64,000 nt of DNA from an uncultured Porphyromonadaceae bacterium (GTDB lineage: Bacteria; Bacteroidota; Bacteroidia; Bacteroidales; Muribaculaceae): assembly GCA_902491625.1 (NCBI GenBank), contig CABUIO010000011.1, forward strand, positions 1 to 64,000, read 5' to 3'. Position numbers and translations under genes: made by a program. Below are positions 26,542-35,795 of the stretch, piece by piece; the stretch's first letter is position 1; each line of letters starts with the position of its first letter. Under the pieces are notes generated by a model. The model was given only the letters and a program-made list of their open reading frames with translations. It ran no database searches and was not told the DNA's origin.

Positions 26542-27015
26542 ATGCTTAAGGAAATACTTGCCATCACCGGTAAGCCCGGACTTTATAAGATCGTATCCAA
26601 CGGTAAGAACATGCTCGTTGTCGAGGATATCACCAGCGGACGCCGTTTTCCCGCTCACGGCCGCGAGAAGATCGTCTCGCTCGGCGACGTAGCCATGTAC
26701 ACTGACAAGGGCGAAGTGCCTCTGAGCGACGTTCTTGAAAGTGTCTATAAGATTGCCGACGGTAAGACTCTCGACATCAAGAAGATGGTGGCCGACGACA
26801 CCCTCAAGTCGACCTTTGCCGAAGTCCTTCCCGACTACGACCGCGACCATGTCTACGTCTCCGACATGAAGAAACTCTTCAGCTGGTATAATATCCTCAT
26901 CGGTGCGGGCTACACCACATTCAGCGAACCTGTGGCGGAAGAGGCAGCTGAATATGCCGCCGAAACTCAGGTCGAAGGCTCTGCACCCGACGTCGAGGAA
27001 TCCTCCGAAGCCTGA
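26542..27015 (+). CDS. DUF5606 family protein
   Basis: 157 residues. The start MLKEILAITGKPGLYKIVS with MLVVEDITSGRRFPAHGR and EKIVSLGDVAMYTD fits the small Bacteroidota-specific DUF5606 family, often found next to coaE. It has an N-terminal beta-rich domain, then a helical region (about 70-125) and a low-complexity acidic Ala/Glu tail. It has no signal peptide, so it is cytoplasmic. The function is unknown. It is the last gene of the nusB operon. Confidence 0.85.
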   Translation: MLKEILAITGKPGLYKIVSNGKNMLVVEDITSGRRFPAHGREKIVSLGDVAMYTDKGEVPLSDVLESVYKIADGKTLDIKKMVADDTLKSTFAEVLPDYDRDHVYVSDMKKLFSWYNILIGAGYTTFSEPVAEEAAEYAAETQVEGSAPDVEESSEA

Positions 27016-27067
27016 CCGCGATCAATGAAGCTTGATTGCGATCAATCCTACGTAAGAAACAAATCCG

Positions 27068-27094
27068 AAACGCGAGGCCCTGCGCCCCGCGTTT
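27068..27094 (+). terminator. Terminator of the nusB-DUF5606 operon
   Basis: AAACGCG (27068-27074) pairs with CGCGTTT (27088-27094), and T residues follow. A second, perfect hairpin at 27121-27140 may back it up. Confidence 0.65.
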
Positions 27095-27120
27095 TCTGTT
27101 CCGATCCCTCTCAATAAGTG

Positions 27121-27172
27121 CGACCTCACTTTTGAGGTCGTTTGCTTGTCGTTTGCTTGTCGTTTGTGTTTG
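27121..27172 (+). repeat. Hairpin followed by tandem 11-bp repeat
   Basis: CGACCTCA (27121-27128) pairs with TGAGGTCG (27133-27140) around a CTTT loop. CGTTTGCTTGT then occurs twice (27139-27149, 27150-27160), followed by a degenerate third copy. It lies in the 368-bp gap between the DUF5606 gene and rpsL, just upstream of the rpsL promoter. Confidence 0.7.
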
Positions 27173-27208
27173 TCCTCGGATTGAGAAAGAAAAATATTTG
27201 GGAAAATG

Positions 27209-27240
27209 TTTGGATAAAAGCCTAATTGTTAGTACCTTTG
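27209..27240 (+). promoter_or_regulatory. Promoter of the rpsL (str) operon
   Basis: TTTG (27209-27212), 20 bp, then TACCTTTG (27233-27240), a close match to the Bacteroidota consensus. Transcription would start near 27247, leaving a leader of about 137 nt before rpsL that could carry autoregulatory structure. Confidence 0.8.
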
Positions 27241-27383
27241 CATCGCCTTTGGAACAAAATCCACGGTGCGTGTGGCTAACTTTCTGGATGTCAGAGTGTT
27301 GGTTGCGCGTTTGGTATGTGGACGCCATTGGCTCGAAATAACGACAACACAGTAAAATTGTTTAAATAAAGTTTTAACAAGAA

Positions 27384-27767
27384 ATGCCAACAATTCAGCA
27401 ATTAGTAAGAAAAGGACGTGTCGCTTTGCCGGACAAAAGCAAATCGCCGGCTCTCGACAGCTGCCCCCAGCGTCGTGGCGTCTGCGTCAGAGTGTACACC
27501 ACCACCCCCAAGAAGCCTAACTCGGCTATGCGTAAGGTTGCGCGTGTGCGCCTCACAAACGGCAAGGAGGTCAACTCCTATATCCCCGGCGAGGGTCACA
27601 ACCTTCAGGAGCACTCCATCGTGATGGTGCGCGGCGGTCGTGTGAAGGATCTTCCCGGTGTGCGCTATCACATCGTGCGCGGTACCCTCGATACAGCAGG
27701 TGTCAACGGCCGTACACAGCGTCGTTCCAAATACGGTGCAAAGCGTCCTAAAGCTTCCAAAAAGTAA
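27384..27767 (+). CDS. rpsL: 30S ribosomal protein S12
   Basis: 127 residues. The decoding-site loops TPKKPNSAMRKVARVRL and GGRVKDLPGVRYH keep both lysines where streptomycin-resistance substitutions usually occur, so the site looks wild type. It is the first gene of the str segment. The rpoBC genes that precede rpsL in many bacteria are not adjacent here; the nusB-coaE cluster is. Confidence 0.98.
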   Translation: MPTIQQLVRKGRVALPDKSKSPALDSCPQRRGVCVRVYTTTPKKPNSAMRKVARVRLTNGKEVNSYIPGEGHNLQEHSIVMVRGGRVKDLPGVRYHIVRGTLDTAGVNGRTQRRSKYGAKRPKASKK

Positions 27768-27977
27768 GTAGGGAATTCTTTTCTCCGCTTGCAATGCAAG
27801 GACACAAATTTTTCTTAACACAAATTTCTAACTGAGTTTTTGATATATTGGATGGCTACAAGGTTGAGTAAACGGTAATGGAGTTTGCCGTTGAAGATCC
27901 GGAGCCGGATCCCCGGAGAGGGGAGAGACTTCACAGGAGAACAGCCAATTGCAAAAACACAAATTTTAAAGCTTAAA

Positions 27978-28454
27978 ATGAGAAAAGCTAAGCCTAAAAA
28001 AAGAGTGATCCTCCCGGATCCCGTTTTCCACGAGGTGCGCGTCACCAAGTTCGTCAACCACCTCATGTATGATGGCAAGAAGAGCACTGCTTACACTATC
28101 TTCTACACTGCCCTCGAAAATGTAAAGGCTAAACTCCCCAACGAGGAGAAAACTGCTCTCGAGATCTGGAAGAAAGCTCTCGAGAACGTCACACCTCAGG
28201 TAGAGGTGAAGTCGCGTCGTGTCGGCGGTGCCACTTTCCAGGTGCCTACCGAGATCCGTCCCGACCGCAAGGAATCTATATCAATGAAAAATCTTATCAA
28301 CTACGCACGCAAGCGCGGAGGCAAGACAATGGCCGACAAGCTCGCCGCCGAAATCGTTGACGCTTACAATGATCAGGGTGGCGCCTTCAAGCGTAAGGAG
28401 GACATGCACCGCATGGCCGAGGCTAACCGTGCTTTCGCTCATTTCAGATTTTAA
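27978..28454 (+). CDS. rpsG: 30S ribosomal protein S7
   Basis: 158 residues from the ATG at 27978 (MRKAKPKKR). A TTG-initiated extension from 27885 is non-conserved and was rejected. S7 is the primary 16S 3'-domain binder and contacts the E-site tRNA. The 210-bp gap to rpsL has no gene; in other bacteria this spacer carries the S7 autoregulatory site. Confidence 0.98.
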   Translation: MRKAKPKKRVILPDPVFHEVRVTKFVNHLMYDGKKSTAYTIFYTALENVKAKLPNEEKTALEIWKKALENVTPQVEVKSRRVGGATFQVPTEIRPDRKESISMKNLINYARKRGGKTMADKLAAEIVDAYNDQGGAFKRKEDMHRMAEANRAFAHFRF

Positions 28455-28476
28455 TCATTGAAGCTACCATATCACA

Positions 28477-30600
28477 ATGGCTAAACACGAAGATCTCAAT
28501 TTGACCCGCAACATCGGCATCATGGCTCACATCGATGCCGGAAAGACCACTACATCGGAGCGTATCCTCTTCTACACCGGTCTTACCCACAAGATCGGCG
28601 AGGTGCACGACGGTGCCGCTACCATGGACTGGATGGAACAGGAGCAGGAGCGTGGTATCACCATCACCTCCGCCGCTACCACAACCTTCTGGAACTATGA
28701 TGGCAATCGCTACAAAATCAACCTTATCGACACTCCGGGACACGTCGACTTCACTGTCGAGGTAGAGCGCTCCCTGCGTGTGCTCGACGGTGCTGTCGCA
28801 GCTTTCTGCGCTGTCGGCGGTGTTGAGCCCCAGTCCGAGACTGTATGGCGTCAGGCCGACAAATACAATGTCCCCCGTATCGGTTATGTAAATAAGATGG
28901 ACCGCTCCGGTGCCAACTTCTTCGAGGTTGTGCGTCAGGTGCGCGACGTGCTCGGCGCTACTCCTCTTCCCATCCAGATACCTATCGGCGCCGAGGAGTC
29001 GTTCAAGGGTGTCGTTGACCTCGTCAAGATGAAAGCCATCTACTGGCACGACGAGACCATGGGCGCCGAATACAGCGTCGAGGAAATTCCCGACAATCTC
29101 AAGGCAGAGGCCGACGAGTGGCATGACAAGATGCTTGAGACTATCGCCGAGTTCGACGAGGCTCTCATGGAGAAATATTTCGACGATCCTTCCACAATCA
29201 CCGAGGAGGAGATCCGCCGCGCCATCCGCAAGGCTACCCTCTCCATGCAGGTCAACCCCATGATCTGTGGTTCCTCGTTCAAGAACAAGGGCGTGCAGAC
29301 ACTTCTCGACGCTGTCGCAGCTTATCTTCCCTCACCCGAGGACATGGGTGCTGTCGAGGGTCACGCTGTCGACAATCCCGACGAGATCATCACACGCGAG
29401 CCTGTTCCTGAGGCTCCGATGTGCGCTCTGGCGTTCAAGATCGCTACAGATCCCTATGTAGGCCGTCTCTGCTTCTTCCGTGTTTACTCCGGTGAGATCG
29501 AGGCCGGCAGCTACTGCCTCAACTCCCGCTCGGGCAAAAAGGAGCGTATCTCGCGTCTTTTCCAGATGCACTCCAACAAGCAGAATCCCAAAGAAAAGAT
29601 CGGCTGCGGCGACATCGGCGCCGGCGTCGGCTTCAAGGATATCCGCACAGGTGACACCCTCTGCGACGAGAACAATCCCATCGTGCTTGAGTCCATCGAG
29701 TTCCCTGATCCCGTGATCGGTATCGCGGTCGAACCCAAGACTCAGAAAGACCTCGACAAACTCGGCGTCGGCCTTCAGAAGCTTGCCGAGGAGGATCCTA
29801 CCTTCCGCGTTGAGACCAACGAGGAGACAGGTCAGACCGTCATCTCCGGTATGGGTGAGCTCCACCTCGACATCATCATCGATCGTCTGAAACGCGAGTT
29901 CAAGGTCGAGTGCAATCAGGGTCGTCCTCAGGTTACATATAAAGAGGCTATCACCAAGCCCGTAGAGCTTCGTGAGGTATTCAAGAAGCAGACCGGTGGT
30001 CGTGGTAAGTTTGCCGACATCATCGTGCGCGTAGAGCCTGCCGACGACGACTTCGAGGGCAGCCTCCAGTTCGTTGACGAGGTGAAGGGCGGTAATGTGC
30101 CCAAGGAGTACATTCCTTCCGTTCAGAAAGGTTTCCAGACCGCAATGAAGAACGGTGTGCTTGCAGGCTATCCCGTAGAGCGCCTTAAGGTTACACTCCT
30201 CGACGGTAGCTTCCACCCTGTGGACTCCGATCAGCTCTCCTTCGAGCTTTGCGCCATCGGTGCCTTCAAGAAGGCCAGCGAGAAGGCCGGTCCCGTGCTC
30301 ATGGAGCCTATCATGAAGCTTGAGGTCGTGACTCCCGAGGAGTCGATGGGCGATGTGATCGGCGACCTCAACAAGCGTCGCGGTCAGGTCGAAGGCATGG
30401 AGACAAGCCGCAGCGGCGCCCGCATCGTCAAGGCCAAAGTGCCTCTGGCAGAGATGTTCGGCTACGTGACAGCGCTCCGTACCATCACTTCCGGACGTGC
30501 CACCAGCACCATGTCCTTCAGCCACTATTCCGAAGTTAGCCCCTCGATCGCACGCAGCGTACTGACAGAATGTCAGGGCCGTGTCGATCTGCTGAAATAA
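28477..30600 (+). CDS. fusA: Elongation factor G
   Basis: 707 residues with the full five-domain layout. GTPase motifs are AHIDAGKTTTSER, DTPGHVDFTVEVERS and NKMDRSGANF. Domain IV shows the conserved GRGKFADI-like stretch (QTGGRGKFADIIVRVE). The end, SEVSPSIARSVLTECQGR, reads through to LLK. It catalyses GTP-dependent translocation and ribosome recycling with RRF. It begins 22 bp after rpsG. Confidence 0.97.
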   Translation: MAKHEDLNLTRNIGIMAHIDAGKTTTSERILFYTGLTHKIGEVHDGAATMDWMEQEQERGITITSAATTTFWNYDGNRYKINLIDTPGHVDFTVEVERSLRVLDGAVAAFCAVGGVEPQSETVWRQADKYNVPRIGYVNKMDRSGANFFEVVRQVRDVLGATPLPIQIPIGAEESFKGVVDLVKMKAIYWHDETMGAEYSVEEIPDNLKAEADEWHDKMLETIAEFDEALMEKYFDDPSTITEEEIRRAIRKATLSMQVNPMICGSSFKNKGVQTLLDAVAAYLPSPEDMGAVEGHAVDNPDEIITREPVPEAPMCALAFKIATDPYVGRLCFFRVYSGEIEAGSYCLNSRSGKKERISRLFQMHSNKQNPKEKIGCGDIGAGVGFKDIRTGDTLCDENNPIVLESIEFPDPVIGIAVEPKTQKDLDKLGVGLQKLAEEDPTFRVETNEETGQTVISGMGELHLDIIIDRLKREFKVECNQGRPQVTYKEAITKPVELREVFKKQTGGRGKFADIIVRVEPADDDFEGSLQFVDEVKGGNVPKEYIPSVQKGFQTAMKNGVLAGYPVERLKVTLLDGSFHPVDSDQLSFELCAIGAFKKASEKAGPVLMEPIMKLEVVTPEESMGDVIGDLNKRRGQVEGMETSRSGARIVKAKVPLAEMFGYVTALRTITSGRATSTMSFSHYSEVSPSIARSVLTECQGRVDLLK

Positions 30601-30690
30601 AATCCGACGCAGGTGTGTCGGGCTTGGTTTCCCGACAGAATCGCCCGACGCACCCGCGACGCTTTAGCAGAATATCAATCAACTAACAAT

Positions 30691-30996
30691 ATGAGCCAGA
30701 AAATTAGAATCAAACTGAAAAGCTACGATCACAATCTCGTGGACAAATCGTCGGAGAAGATCGTAAAGACAGTGAAGGCTACAGGTGCTGTTGTCAGCGG
30801 TCCCATACCTCTGCCCACCCACAAGCGCATCTTCACCGTCAACCGCTCCACATTTGTCAACAAGAAAAGCCGCGAGCAGTTTCAGCTCTCTTCGTTCCAG
30901 CGCCTCATCGACATCTACAGCTCCACAGCCAAGACGATCGACGCGCTCATGAAGCTTGAGCTCCCCAGCGGTGTTGACGTAAGCATCAAAGTCTAA
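30691..30996 (+). CDS. rpsJ: 30S ribosomal protein S10 (NusE)
   Basis: 101 residues from the ATG at 30691 (MSQKIRIKLKSYDHNLVDKS). An in-frame GTG at 30613 would add 26 residues not seen in the family. S10 also acts as NusE with NusB in rRNA antitermination, of interest because nusB here is enlarged. It heads the S10 segment, joined to fusA with a 90-bp gap. Confidence 0.98.
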   Translation: MSQKIRIKLKSYDHNLVDKSSEKIVKTVKATGAVVSGPIPLPTHKRIFTVNRSTFVNKKSREQFQLSSFQRLIDIYSSTAKTIDALMKLELPSGVDVSIKV

Positions 30997-31078
30997 AGAA
31001 TTTTTTTTCGTCGGACGCTGCCGCCTCAAGGCGCAGCCTCTCCGCAAACAAATGAATGTCAAAAAACAAAAGTAAGAA

Positions 31079-31693
31079 ATGCCAGGATTAATTGGAAAGA
31101 AAATCGGAATGACATCCGTGTTCAGTGCCGACGGCAAGAACGTGCCGTGCACTGTTATCGAAGTAGGTCCTTGTGTGGTTACTCAGATCAAGACTGTCGA
31201 GACCGACGGCTATGACGCCGTTCAGGTGGGCTTCCAGGACAAGAAGGAGAAGCACACCACAAAGCCCGAAATGGGCCATTTCAAGAAGGCAGGCGTGACC
31301 CCCAAGAGACACTTGGCCGAGTTCAAATTCGACGGCGAGCACAAGCTCGGCGACACCATCACTGTCGAGCTCTTCGAAGAGGGCGGTTTTGTCGACGTTG
31401 TCGGCACCTCCAAGGGTAAGGGCTTCCAGGGCGTCGTGAAGCGTCACGGCTTCGGTGGCGTAGGTCAGAGCACCCACGGCCAGCACAACCGTCTGCGCGC
31501 ACCCGGTTCCATCGGTGCCTGCTCATATCCTGCCAAGGTGTTCAAAGGAATGCGTATGGCCGGTCAGATGGGCAACGAACGTGTCACAGTGCAGAATCTC
31601 CAGATCATCAAGGTTCTGCCCGAACACAATCTTCTTATGATTAAGGGTTCTATTCCCGGATGTAAAGGTTCAATAGTTTTAGTCGAGAAATAA
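31079..31693 (+). CDS. rplC: 50S ribosomal protein L3
   Basis: 204 residues. The central loop GFGGVGQSTHGQHNRLRAPGSIG that reaches toward the peptidyl-transferase centre is intact. The stop and the rplD start share one base (TAATG at 31691-31695), so translation is coupled. Confidence 0.98.
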   Translation: MPGLIGKKIGMTSVFSADGKNVPCTVIEVGPCVVTQIKTVETDGYDAVQVGFQDKKEKHTTKPEMGHFKKAGVTPKRHLAEFKFDGEHKLGDTITVELFEEGGFVDVVGTSKGKGFQGVVKRHGFGGVGQSTHGQHNRLRAPGSIGACSYPAKVFKGMRMAGQMGNERVTVQNLQIIKVLPEHNLLMIKGSIPGCKGSIVLVEK

Positions 31694-32325
31694 TGGAATT
31701 AGCAGTTTACAACATCAAAGGTGAGGATACAGGACGCAAGATCCTCCTCAATGACGCCGTTTTCGGCATCGAGGACACTGAGGGTAACCCCGCACATGTC
31801 GTATATCTCGACGTAAAACAGTATCTTGCCAATCAGCGTCAGGGCACACACAAGAGCAAGGAACGCAGCGAGATCAGTGGTTCCACACGCAAGCTCGGCC
31901 GTCAGAAGGGCGGTGGCGGCGCACGTCGCGGCGACATCAACAGCCCGCTGCTCCACGGTGGCGCACGCGTGTTCGGTCCCAAACCCCGCGACTACCGCTT
32001 CAAGCTCAACAAGAAGCTCAAACAGCTTGCCCGCAAGCTCGCGCTCAGCTCCAAGGCTGCCAACGACGGCATCATAGTAGTCGAGAATTTCACCTGGGAC
32101 GCTCCCCGTACCAAAAACTACGTGGAGATGGCCAAGGCTCTCAAGATCGACGACAAGAAGGTGCTTCTCGTGCTCCCCGAGTCCGACGCAAACATCAACC
32201 TCTCGGTGCGCAATGTCCCCAACGCTATCACAGCGCTCGCCGACAGCCTCAACACCTACGTCATCCTCAACAATGACAAGATGGTGCTCACCGAAGAGAG
32301 TGTCAACCGTATCAACGAACTTTAA
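31693..32325 (+). CDS. rplD: 50S ribosomal protein L4
   Basis: 210 residues. The extended exit-tunnel loop (RQKGGGGARRGDINSPL) is complete. In E. coli L4 represses its own operon; whether it does so here cannot be seen, and the leader upstream of rpsJ is short. Confidence 0.98.
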   Translation: MELAVYNIKGEDTGRKILLNDAVFGIEDTEGNPAHVVYLDVKQYLANQRQGTHKSKERSEISGSTRKLGRQKGGGGARRGDINSPLLHGGARVFGPKPRDYRFKLNKKLKQLARKLALSSKAANDGIIVVENFTWDAPRTKNYVEMAKALKIDDKKVLLVLPESDANINLSVRNVPNAITALADSLNTYVILNNDKMVLTEESVNRINEL

Positions 32326-32340
32326 AAAGGATATACGAAC

Positions 32341-32634
32341 ATGGATATACAGATCAAACCTATCGTCACCGAGAAGGCCACAGCCGTCTCCGAGAAAACC
32401 AACTGTTATACCTTTGCCGTAAGTCCCGATGCCAACAAATTCCAGATCAAAGATCTGATTGAGAAGATGTATGGCGTCAAAGTCCTGTCGGTCAACACAA
32501 TGAACTACGCAGGCAAGCGCAAGCAACGCTACACAAAGGGCGGCCTCATCAAAGGCAGCACAGCAGCCTTCAAGAAAGCCCTTGTCACCGTGGCAAAGGA
32601 TCAGACTATTGACTTCTACAGCAATATCAAGTAA
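32341..32634 (+). CDS. rplW: 50S ribosomal protein L23
   Basis: 97 residues, IVTEKATAVSEKTNCYTF at the start. L23 sits at the tunnel exit and docks trigger factor and SRP. The length and the conserved C-terminal beta strand are normal. It lies 15 bp after rplD and 3 bp before rplB. Confidence 0.97.
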   Translation: MDIQIKPIVTEKATAVSEKTNCYTFAVSPDANKFQIKDLIEKMYGVKVLSVNTMNYAGKRKQRYTKGGLIKGSTAAFKKALVTVAKDQTIDFYSNIK

Positions 32635-32637
32635 AAA

Positions 32638-33465
32638 ATGGCAGTAAGAAAATTCAAGCCCACAACTCCGGGCCAACGTCACAAAGTTATTGGTGTATTT
32701 AAAGGAACCATCACTGCTACTACACCAGAGAAAAGCCTCGTCGTAGGTAAACGCTCCACAGGCGGCCGCAACTCCAAGGGCCAGCTCACAGTGCGCTATC
32801 GCGGCGGCGGCCACAAGCGTAAACTCCGTCTCATCGACTTCAAGCGTGTCAAGGACGGTGTACCCGCTATTGTGAAGACTATCGAGTACGATCCCAACCG
32901 CTCGGCTCGCATCGCCCTTCTGTACTACACAGACGGTACGAAGGCTTATATGATCGCTCCCAACGGCCTCGAGGTAGGCCAGACTGTCATCAGCGGTCCC
33001 GATGCAGCTCCCGAGGTCGGCAACGCACTTCCCTTGAGCAAGATACCCGTCGGTACCTTGATCCATTGTATCGAACTGCGTCCCGGTCAGGGTGCCTCCA
33101 TGGCACGCTCCGCCGGCACATTCGCCCAGCTCGTTTCGCGCGAGGGCGACTACGCTATCATCAAATTACCTTCCGGGGAAACCCGCAAAGTGCTCCTCAC
33201 CTGCAAAGCCACTGTCGGCGTTGTCGGCAACTCCGACCACGCTCTCGAGCAGAGCGGCAAGGCAGGACGCAGCCGCTGGCTCGGTCGCCGTCCCCACAAC
33301 CGTGGTGTTGTCATGAACCCTGTCGATCACCCCATGGGCGGTGGTGAGGGCCGTCAGTCCGGCGGTCACCCGCGCAGCCGTACGGGCCTCTACGCCAAGG
33401 GTCTCAAGACTCGTGCTCCCAAGAAGCACTCAAGCAAGTACATCATAGAAAGAAGGAAAAAGTAA
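32638..33465 (+). CDS. rplB: 50S ribosomal protein L2
   Basis: 275 residues. The conserved C-terminal loop reads NPVDHPMGGGEGRQSGGHP. The Asp-His pair implicated in peptidyl transfer is kept, while the following His of E. coli (HPHGGG) is Met. RGGGHKRKLR near residue 60 is typical of the RNA-binding domain. Confidence 0.98.
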   Translation: MAVRKFKPTTPGQRHKVIGVFKGTITATTPEKSLVVGKRSTGGRNSKGQLTVRYRGGGHKRKLRLIDFKRVKDGVPAIVKTIEYDPNRSARIALLYYTDGTKAYMIAPNGLEVGQTVISGPDAAPEVGNALPLSKIPVGTLIHCIELRPGQGASMARSAGTFAQLVSREGDYAIIKLPSGETRKVLLTCKATVGVVGNSDHALEQSGKAGRSRWLGRRPHNRGVVMNPVDHPMGGGEGRQSGGHPRSRTGLYAKGLKTRAPKKHSSKYIIERRKK

Positions 33466-33484
33466 TTTTGATAAATAAGCAGTT

Positions 33485-33754
33485 ATGAGTCGTTCATTAA
33501 AAAAAGGACCCTTCATCTCCGTTAAGCTCGAGAAGAAAGTGGCAGCCATGGAAGAAAGCGGCAAGAAAGCAGTCATCAAGACTTGGAGCCGCGCCTCCAT
33601 GATCTCCCCTGACTTCGTAGGCCACACCTTCGCTGTCCACAACGGCAACAAATTCATCCCCGTTTACGTGACAGAGAACATGGTAGGCCACAAGCTCGGA
33701 GAGTTCGCTCCCACCCGCACATTCCGCGGACACGGCGGCAACAAGAAGAAATAA
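33485..33754 (+). CDS. rpsS: 30S ribosomal protein S19
   Basis: 89 residues with the conserved MSRSLKKGPFI start and VGHKLGEFAPTRTFRGH. S19 pairs with S13 at the head of the small subunit. Confidence 0.98.
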   Translation: MSRSLKKGPFISVKLEKKVAAMEESGKKAVIKTWSRASMISPDFVGHTFAVHNGNKFIPVYVTENMVGHKLGEFAPTRTFRGHGGNKKK

Positions 33755-33808
33755 CACAAGGTCCCCTACCGCAAATATCATTTTTGAATAAGAAAGAACA
33801 ACAATACA

Positions 33809-34216
33809 ATGGGTAAACGTAAGAAAGAATCAGCGGAGCTGCTCAAGGAAGCCCGCAAGACACAAAGCTTCGCCCATCTGCGCGATGTCCCCACCAGCCC
33901 CCGCAAAATGCGCCTGGTAGTCGACATGGTGCGCGGCCAGGAGGTCTTCAAGGCTCTTGGTATCCTCAAATTCTCCAACAAGGAGGCCGCCGCCCGCGTA
34001 GAGAAGCTCCTCCGCTCCGCAATCGCCAACTGGGAGCAGAAAAACGAGCGTAAGGCCGAGCAGGGCGAGCTCTATATAAGTACCGCTTATGTGGACTGCG
34101 CCACAACTCTCAAGCGTCTGCGTCCCGCTCCCCAGGGCCGCGGCTACCGCATCCGCAAACGCTCCAACCATGTCACAATTTATGTCGACACTTTTGATAA
34201 AAACGCTAAAGCTTAA
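33809..34216 (+). CDS. rplV: 50S ribosomal protein L22
   Basis: 135 residues. The N-terminus has a ~15-residue Lys/Glu-rich extension before the conserved VPTSPRKMRLVVDMVRG. The tunnel hairpin (LRPAPQGRGYRIRKRSNH) is intact, so there is no sign of macrolide-resistance changes. Confidence 0.97.
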   Translation: MGKRKKESAELLKEARKTQSFAHLRDVPTSPRKMRLVVDMVRGQEVFKALGILKFSNKEAAARVEKLLRSAIANWEQKNERKAEQGELYISTAYVDCATTLKRLRPAPQGRGYRIRKRSNHVTIYVDTFDKNAKA

Positions 34217-34222
34217 TACAAG

Positions 34223-34978
34223 ATGGGACAGAAAGTAAATCCGATTAGCAATCGTCTCGGCGTCATCCGCGGCTGGGACTCCAACTGGTACGGAGGCAAG
34301 AAATATGGCGATATCCTGCTCGAAGACAGCAAGATCCGCAAATATCTCCGCACCCGTCTTGCAAAAGCAAGCGTTTCCCGCATCATCATCGAGCGCACTC
34401 TCAAGATGGTCACAGTCACCATCTGCACCTCCCGTCCCGGCATGATCATCGGCAAGGGGGGCAAGGATGTCGACGTCCTCAGAGAGGAGCTCAAGAAACT
34501 CACCGGCAAGGATGTGCAGGTCAACATCTTCGAGATCAAGCGTCCCGAGCTTGACGCGGAGATCGTTGCCAACACAATCGCACGCCAGCTTGAAGGCAAG
34601 GTGGCCTATCGCCGCGCTGTCAAGATGGCTGTCGCATCAACAATGCGCATGGGTGCCGAGGGCATCAAGGTGCAGGTCAGCGGCCGCCTCAACGGCGCCG
34701 AGATGGCCCGCAGCGAGATGTTCAAGGAAGGTCGTACTCCGCTCCACACTCTCCGCGCTGACATCGACTATGCCCTCGTCGAGGCGCTCACAAAGGTCGG
34801 AATCATCGGTGTGAAGGTCTGGATCTGCCGTGGCGAAGTCTATGGCAAGCGCGATCTCGCTCCCCAGTACACCGGCTCGCAGAACGGACGCGACAACAAC
34901 CGCCGCGAGGGATTCGGCGGCGACCGCCGCGGTCATGGCGGCTTCCGTCGCGACCGCAAGGATCGTCGTGAACGTTAA
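34223..34978 (+). CDS. rpsC: 30S ribosomal protein S3 with Arg/Gly-rich tail
   Basis: 251 residues. KH domain motif GMIIGKGGKDVDVL and the C-terminal domain with GRLNGAEMARSEMFKEGR-type residues are standard. The last ~35 residues form an Arg/Gly/Asp-rich low-complexity tail (EGFGGDRRGHGGFRRDRKDR), similar in style to the PNPase tail. S3 lines the mRNA entry channel. A gene-free 120-bp gap to rplP follows, longer than others in the operon. Confidence 0.97.
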   Translation: MGQKVNPISNRLGVIRGWDSNWYGGKKYGDILLEDSKIRKYLRTRLAKASVSRIIIERTLKMVTVTICTSRPGMIIGKGGKDVDVLREELKKLTGKDVQVNIFEIKRPELDAEIVANTIARQLEGKVAYRRAVKMAVASTMRMGAEGIKVQVSGRLNGAEMARSEMFKEGRTPLHTLRADIDYALVEALTKVGIIGVKVWICRGEVYGKRDLAPQYTGSQNGRDNNRREGFGGDRRGHGGFRRDRKDRRER

Positions 34979-35098
34979 TGCCGTAAGCGAGAGTCAAGAA
35001 AGTCATTTTAATAATCACGACGGAGTGTCCGCCCTCCATGACCCTGAAAACGGTGTTCAGGAGATCCGCGTAAGTCCGTCAAGACATAAACGACAGAC

Positions 35099-35530
35099 AT
35101 GTTACAACCTAAGAAAACCAAATATCGCCGTTCGCAAAAAGGCCGCATGAAAGGTGAGGCCCAGCGCGGCAACCAGCTCGCTTTCGGCTCCTTCGGCATC
35201 AAGACTCTTGAGTCGAAATGGATCACCGGCCGTCAGATCGAGGCTGCCCGTATCGCCGTGACACGCTACATGCAGCGTCAGGGTCAGATATGGATCCGCA
35301 TTTTCCCCGACAAGCCTATCACCAAGAAGCCTGCCGAGGTACGTATGGGTAAAGGTAAAGGTAATCCCGAGGGATTCGTTGCGCCTGTGACTCCCGGACG
35401 TATCCTCATCGAGGTCGAGGGTGTAAGCTACGACATCGCCAAGGAGGCACTTCGTCTCGCAGCCCAGAAACTTCCTGTCATCACGAAGTTTGTGGTTCGC
35501 CGCGACTACGATCCCTCCCAGAACATCTGA
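35099..35530 (+). CDS. rplP: 50S ribosomal protein L16
   Basis: 143 residues, MLQPKKTKYRRSQKGRMKG at the start and the conserved RIFPDKPITKKPAEVRMGKGKG. It is the last ribosomal gene before the 7-kb interruption; rpmC, normally next, starts only at 42587. The transcript likely ends near the hairpin at 35559-35591. Confidence 0.98.
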   Translation: MLQPKKTKYRRSQKGRMKGEAQRGNQLAFGSFGIKTLESKWITGRQIEAARIAVTRYMQRQGQIWIRIFPDKPITKKPAEVRMGKGKGNPEGFVAPVTPGRILIEVEGVSYDIAKEALRLAAQKLPVITKFVVRRDYDPSQNI

Positions 35531-35558
35531 TAGACCGATAAAAGTTTTCCCTTTATAC

Positions 35559-35591
35559 TTCAGGCCGCGGAGTTCACCTCCGCGGCCTGAA
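35559..35591 (+). terminator. Perfect 14-bp hairpin after rplP
   Basis: TTCAGGCCGCGGAG (35559-35572) pairs exactly with CTCCGCGGCCTGAA (35578-35591) around a TTCAC loop, 29 bp after the rplP stop. There is no T-run, so it could stop transcription only with help, or protect the 3' end. It marks the left edge of the interruption in the ribosomal operon. Confidence 0.6.
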
Positions 35592-35630
35592 CCGTGTCCG
35601 GACGAAGGCTGTCGCCGTGCTCGTTTTCAA

Positions 35631-35682
35631 CGCTTCGCATGGCGTTAATCATAATTTCGCGTCCTCGACGCTCTGTCGCGTG
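35631..35682. repeat. Dispersed repeat, copy 1 (GGCGTTAATCATAAT family)
   Basis: CGCTTCGCATGGCGTTAATC, ATAAT and CGCGTC-CGACGCTC-GCGTG closely match 53754-53806, the stretch beyond rplQ. It lies in the 410-bp gene-free gap after rplP. Confidence 0.7.
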
Positions 35683-35756
35683 TATCATCTTGGAGTTGAA
35701 TCCCCTTGGCCTTGACAGGCCTTTCGTCGTGCGCAACCTCTTGCCGCTATGGTTTT

Positions 35757-35795
35757 GCGGTGTGCGGCTGATCCGGGAATCAGCCCTGCGTCAGG
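35757..35795. repeat. Direct repeat with hairpin, copy 1 (GGCTGATCCGGG)
   Basis: GGCTGAT-CCGGGA-ATCAGCC (35766-35785) is a perfect 7-bp hairpin, preceded by GCGGTGTGC and followed by CTGCGT-GGG. The same block occurs at 40070-40108 in the same orientation, so the two copies flank the first three genes of the insert. Confidence 0.75.

Noticed and set aside
27885..27977. N-terminal extension of S7 from an upstream TTG
   Set aside because: The extra residues are not conserved in S7 and the ATG at 27978 gives the usual length.
30613..30690. N-terminal extension of S10 from an upstream GTG
   Set aside because: The extra 26 residues are unlike the family and the ATG at 30691 begins the conserved protein.
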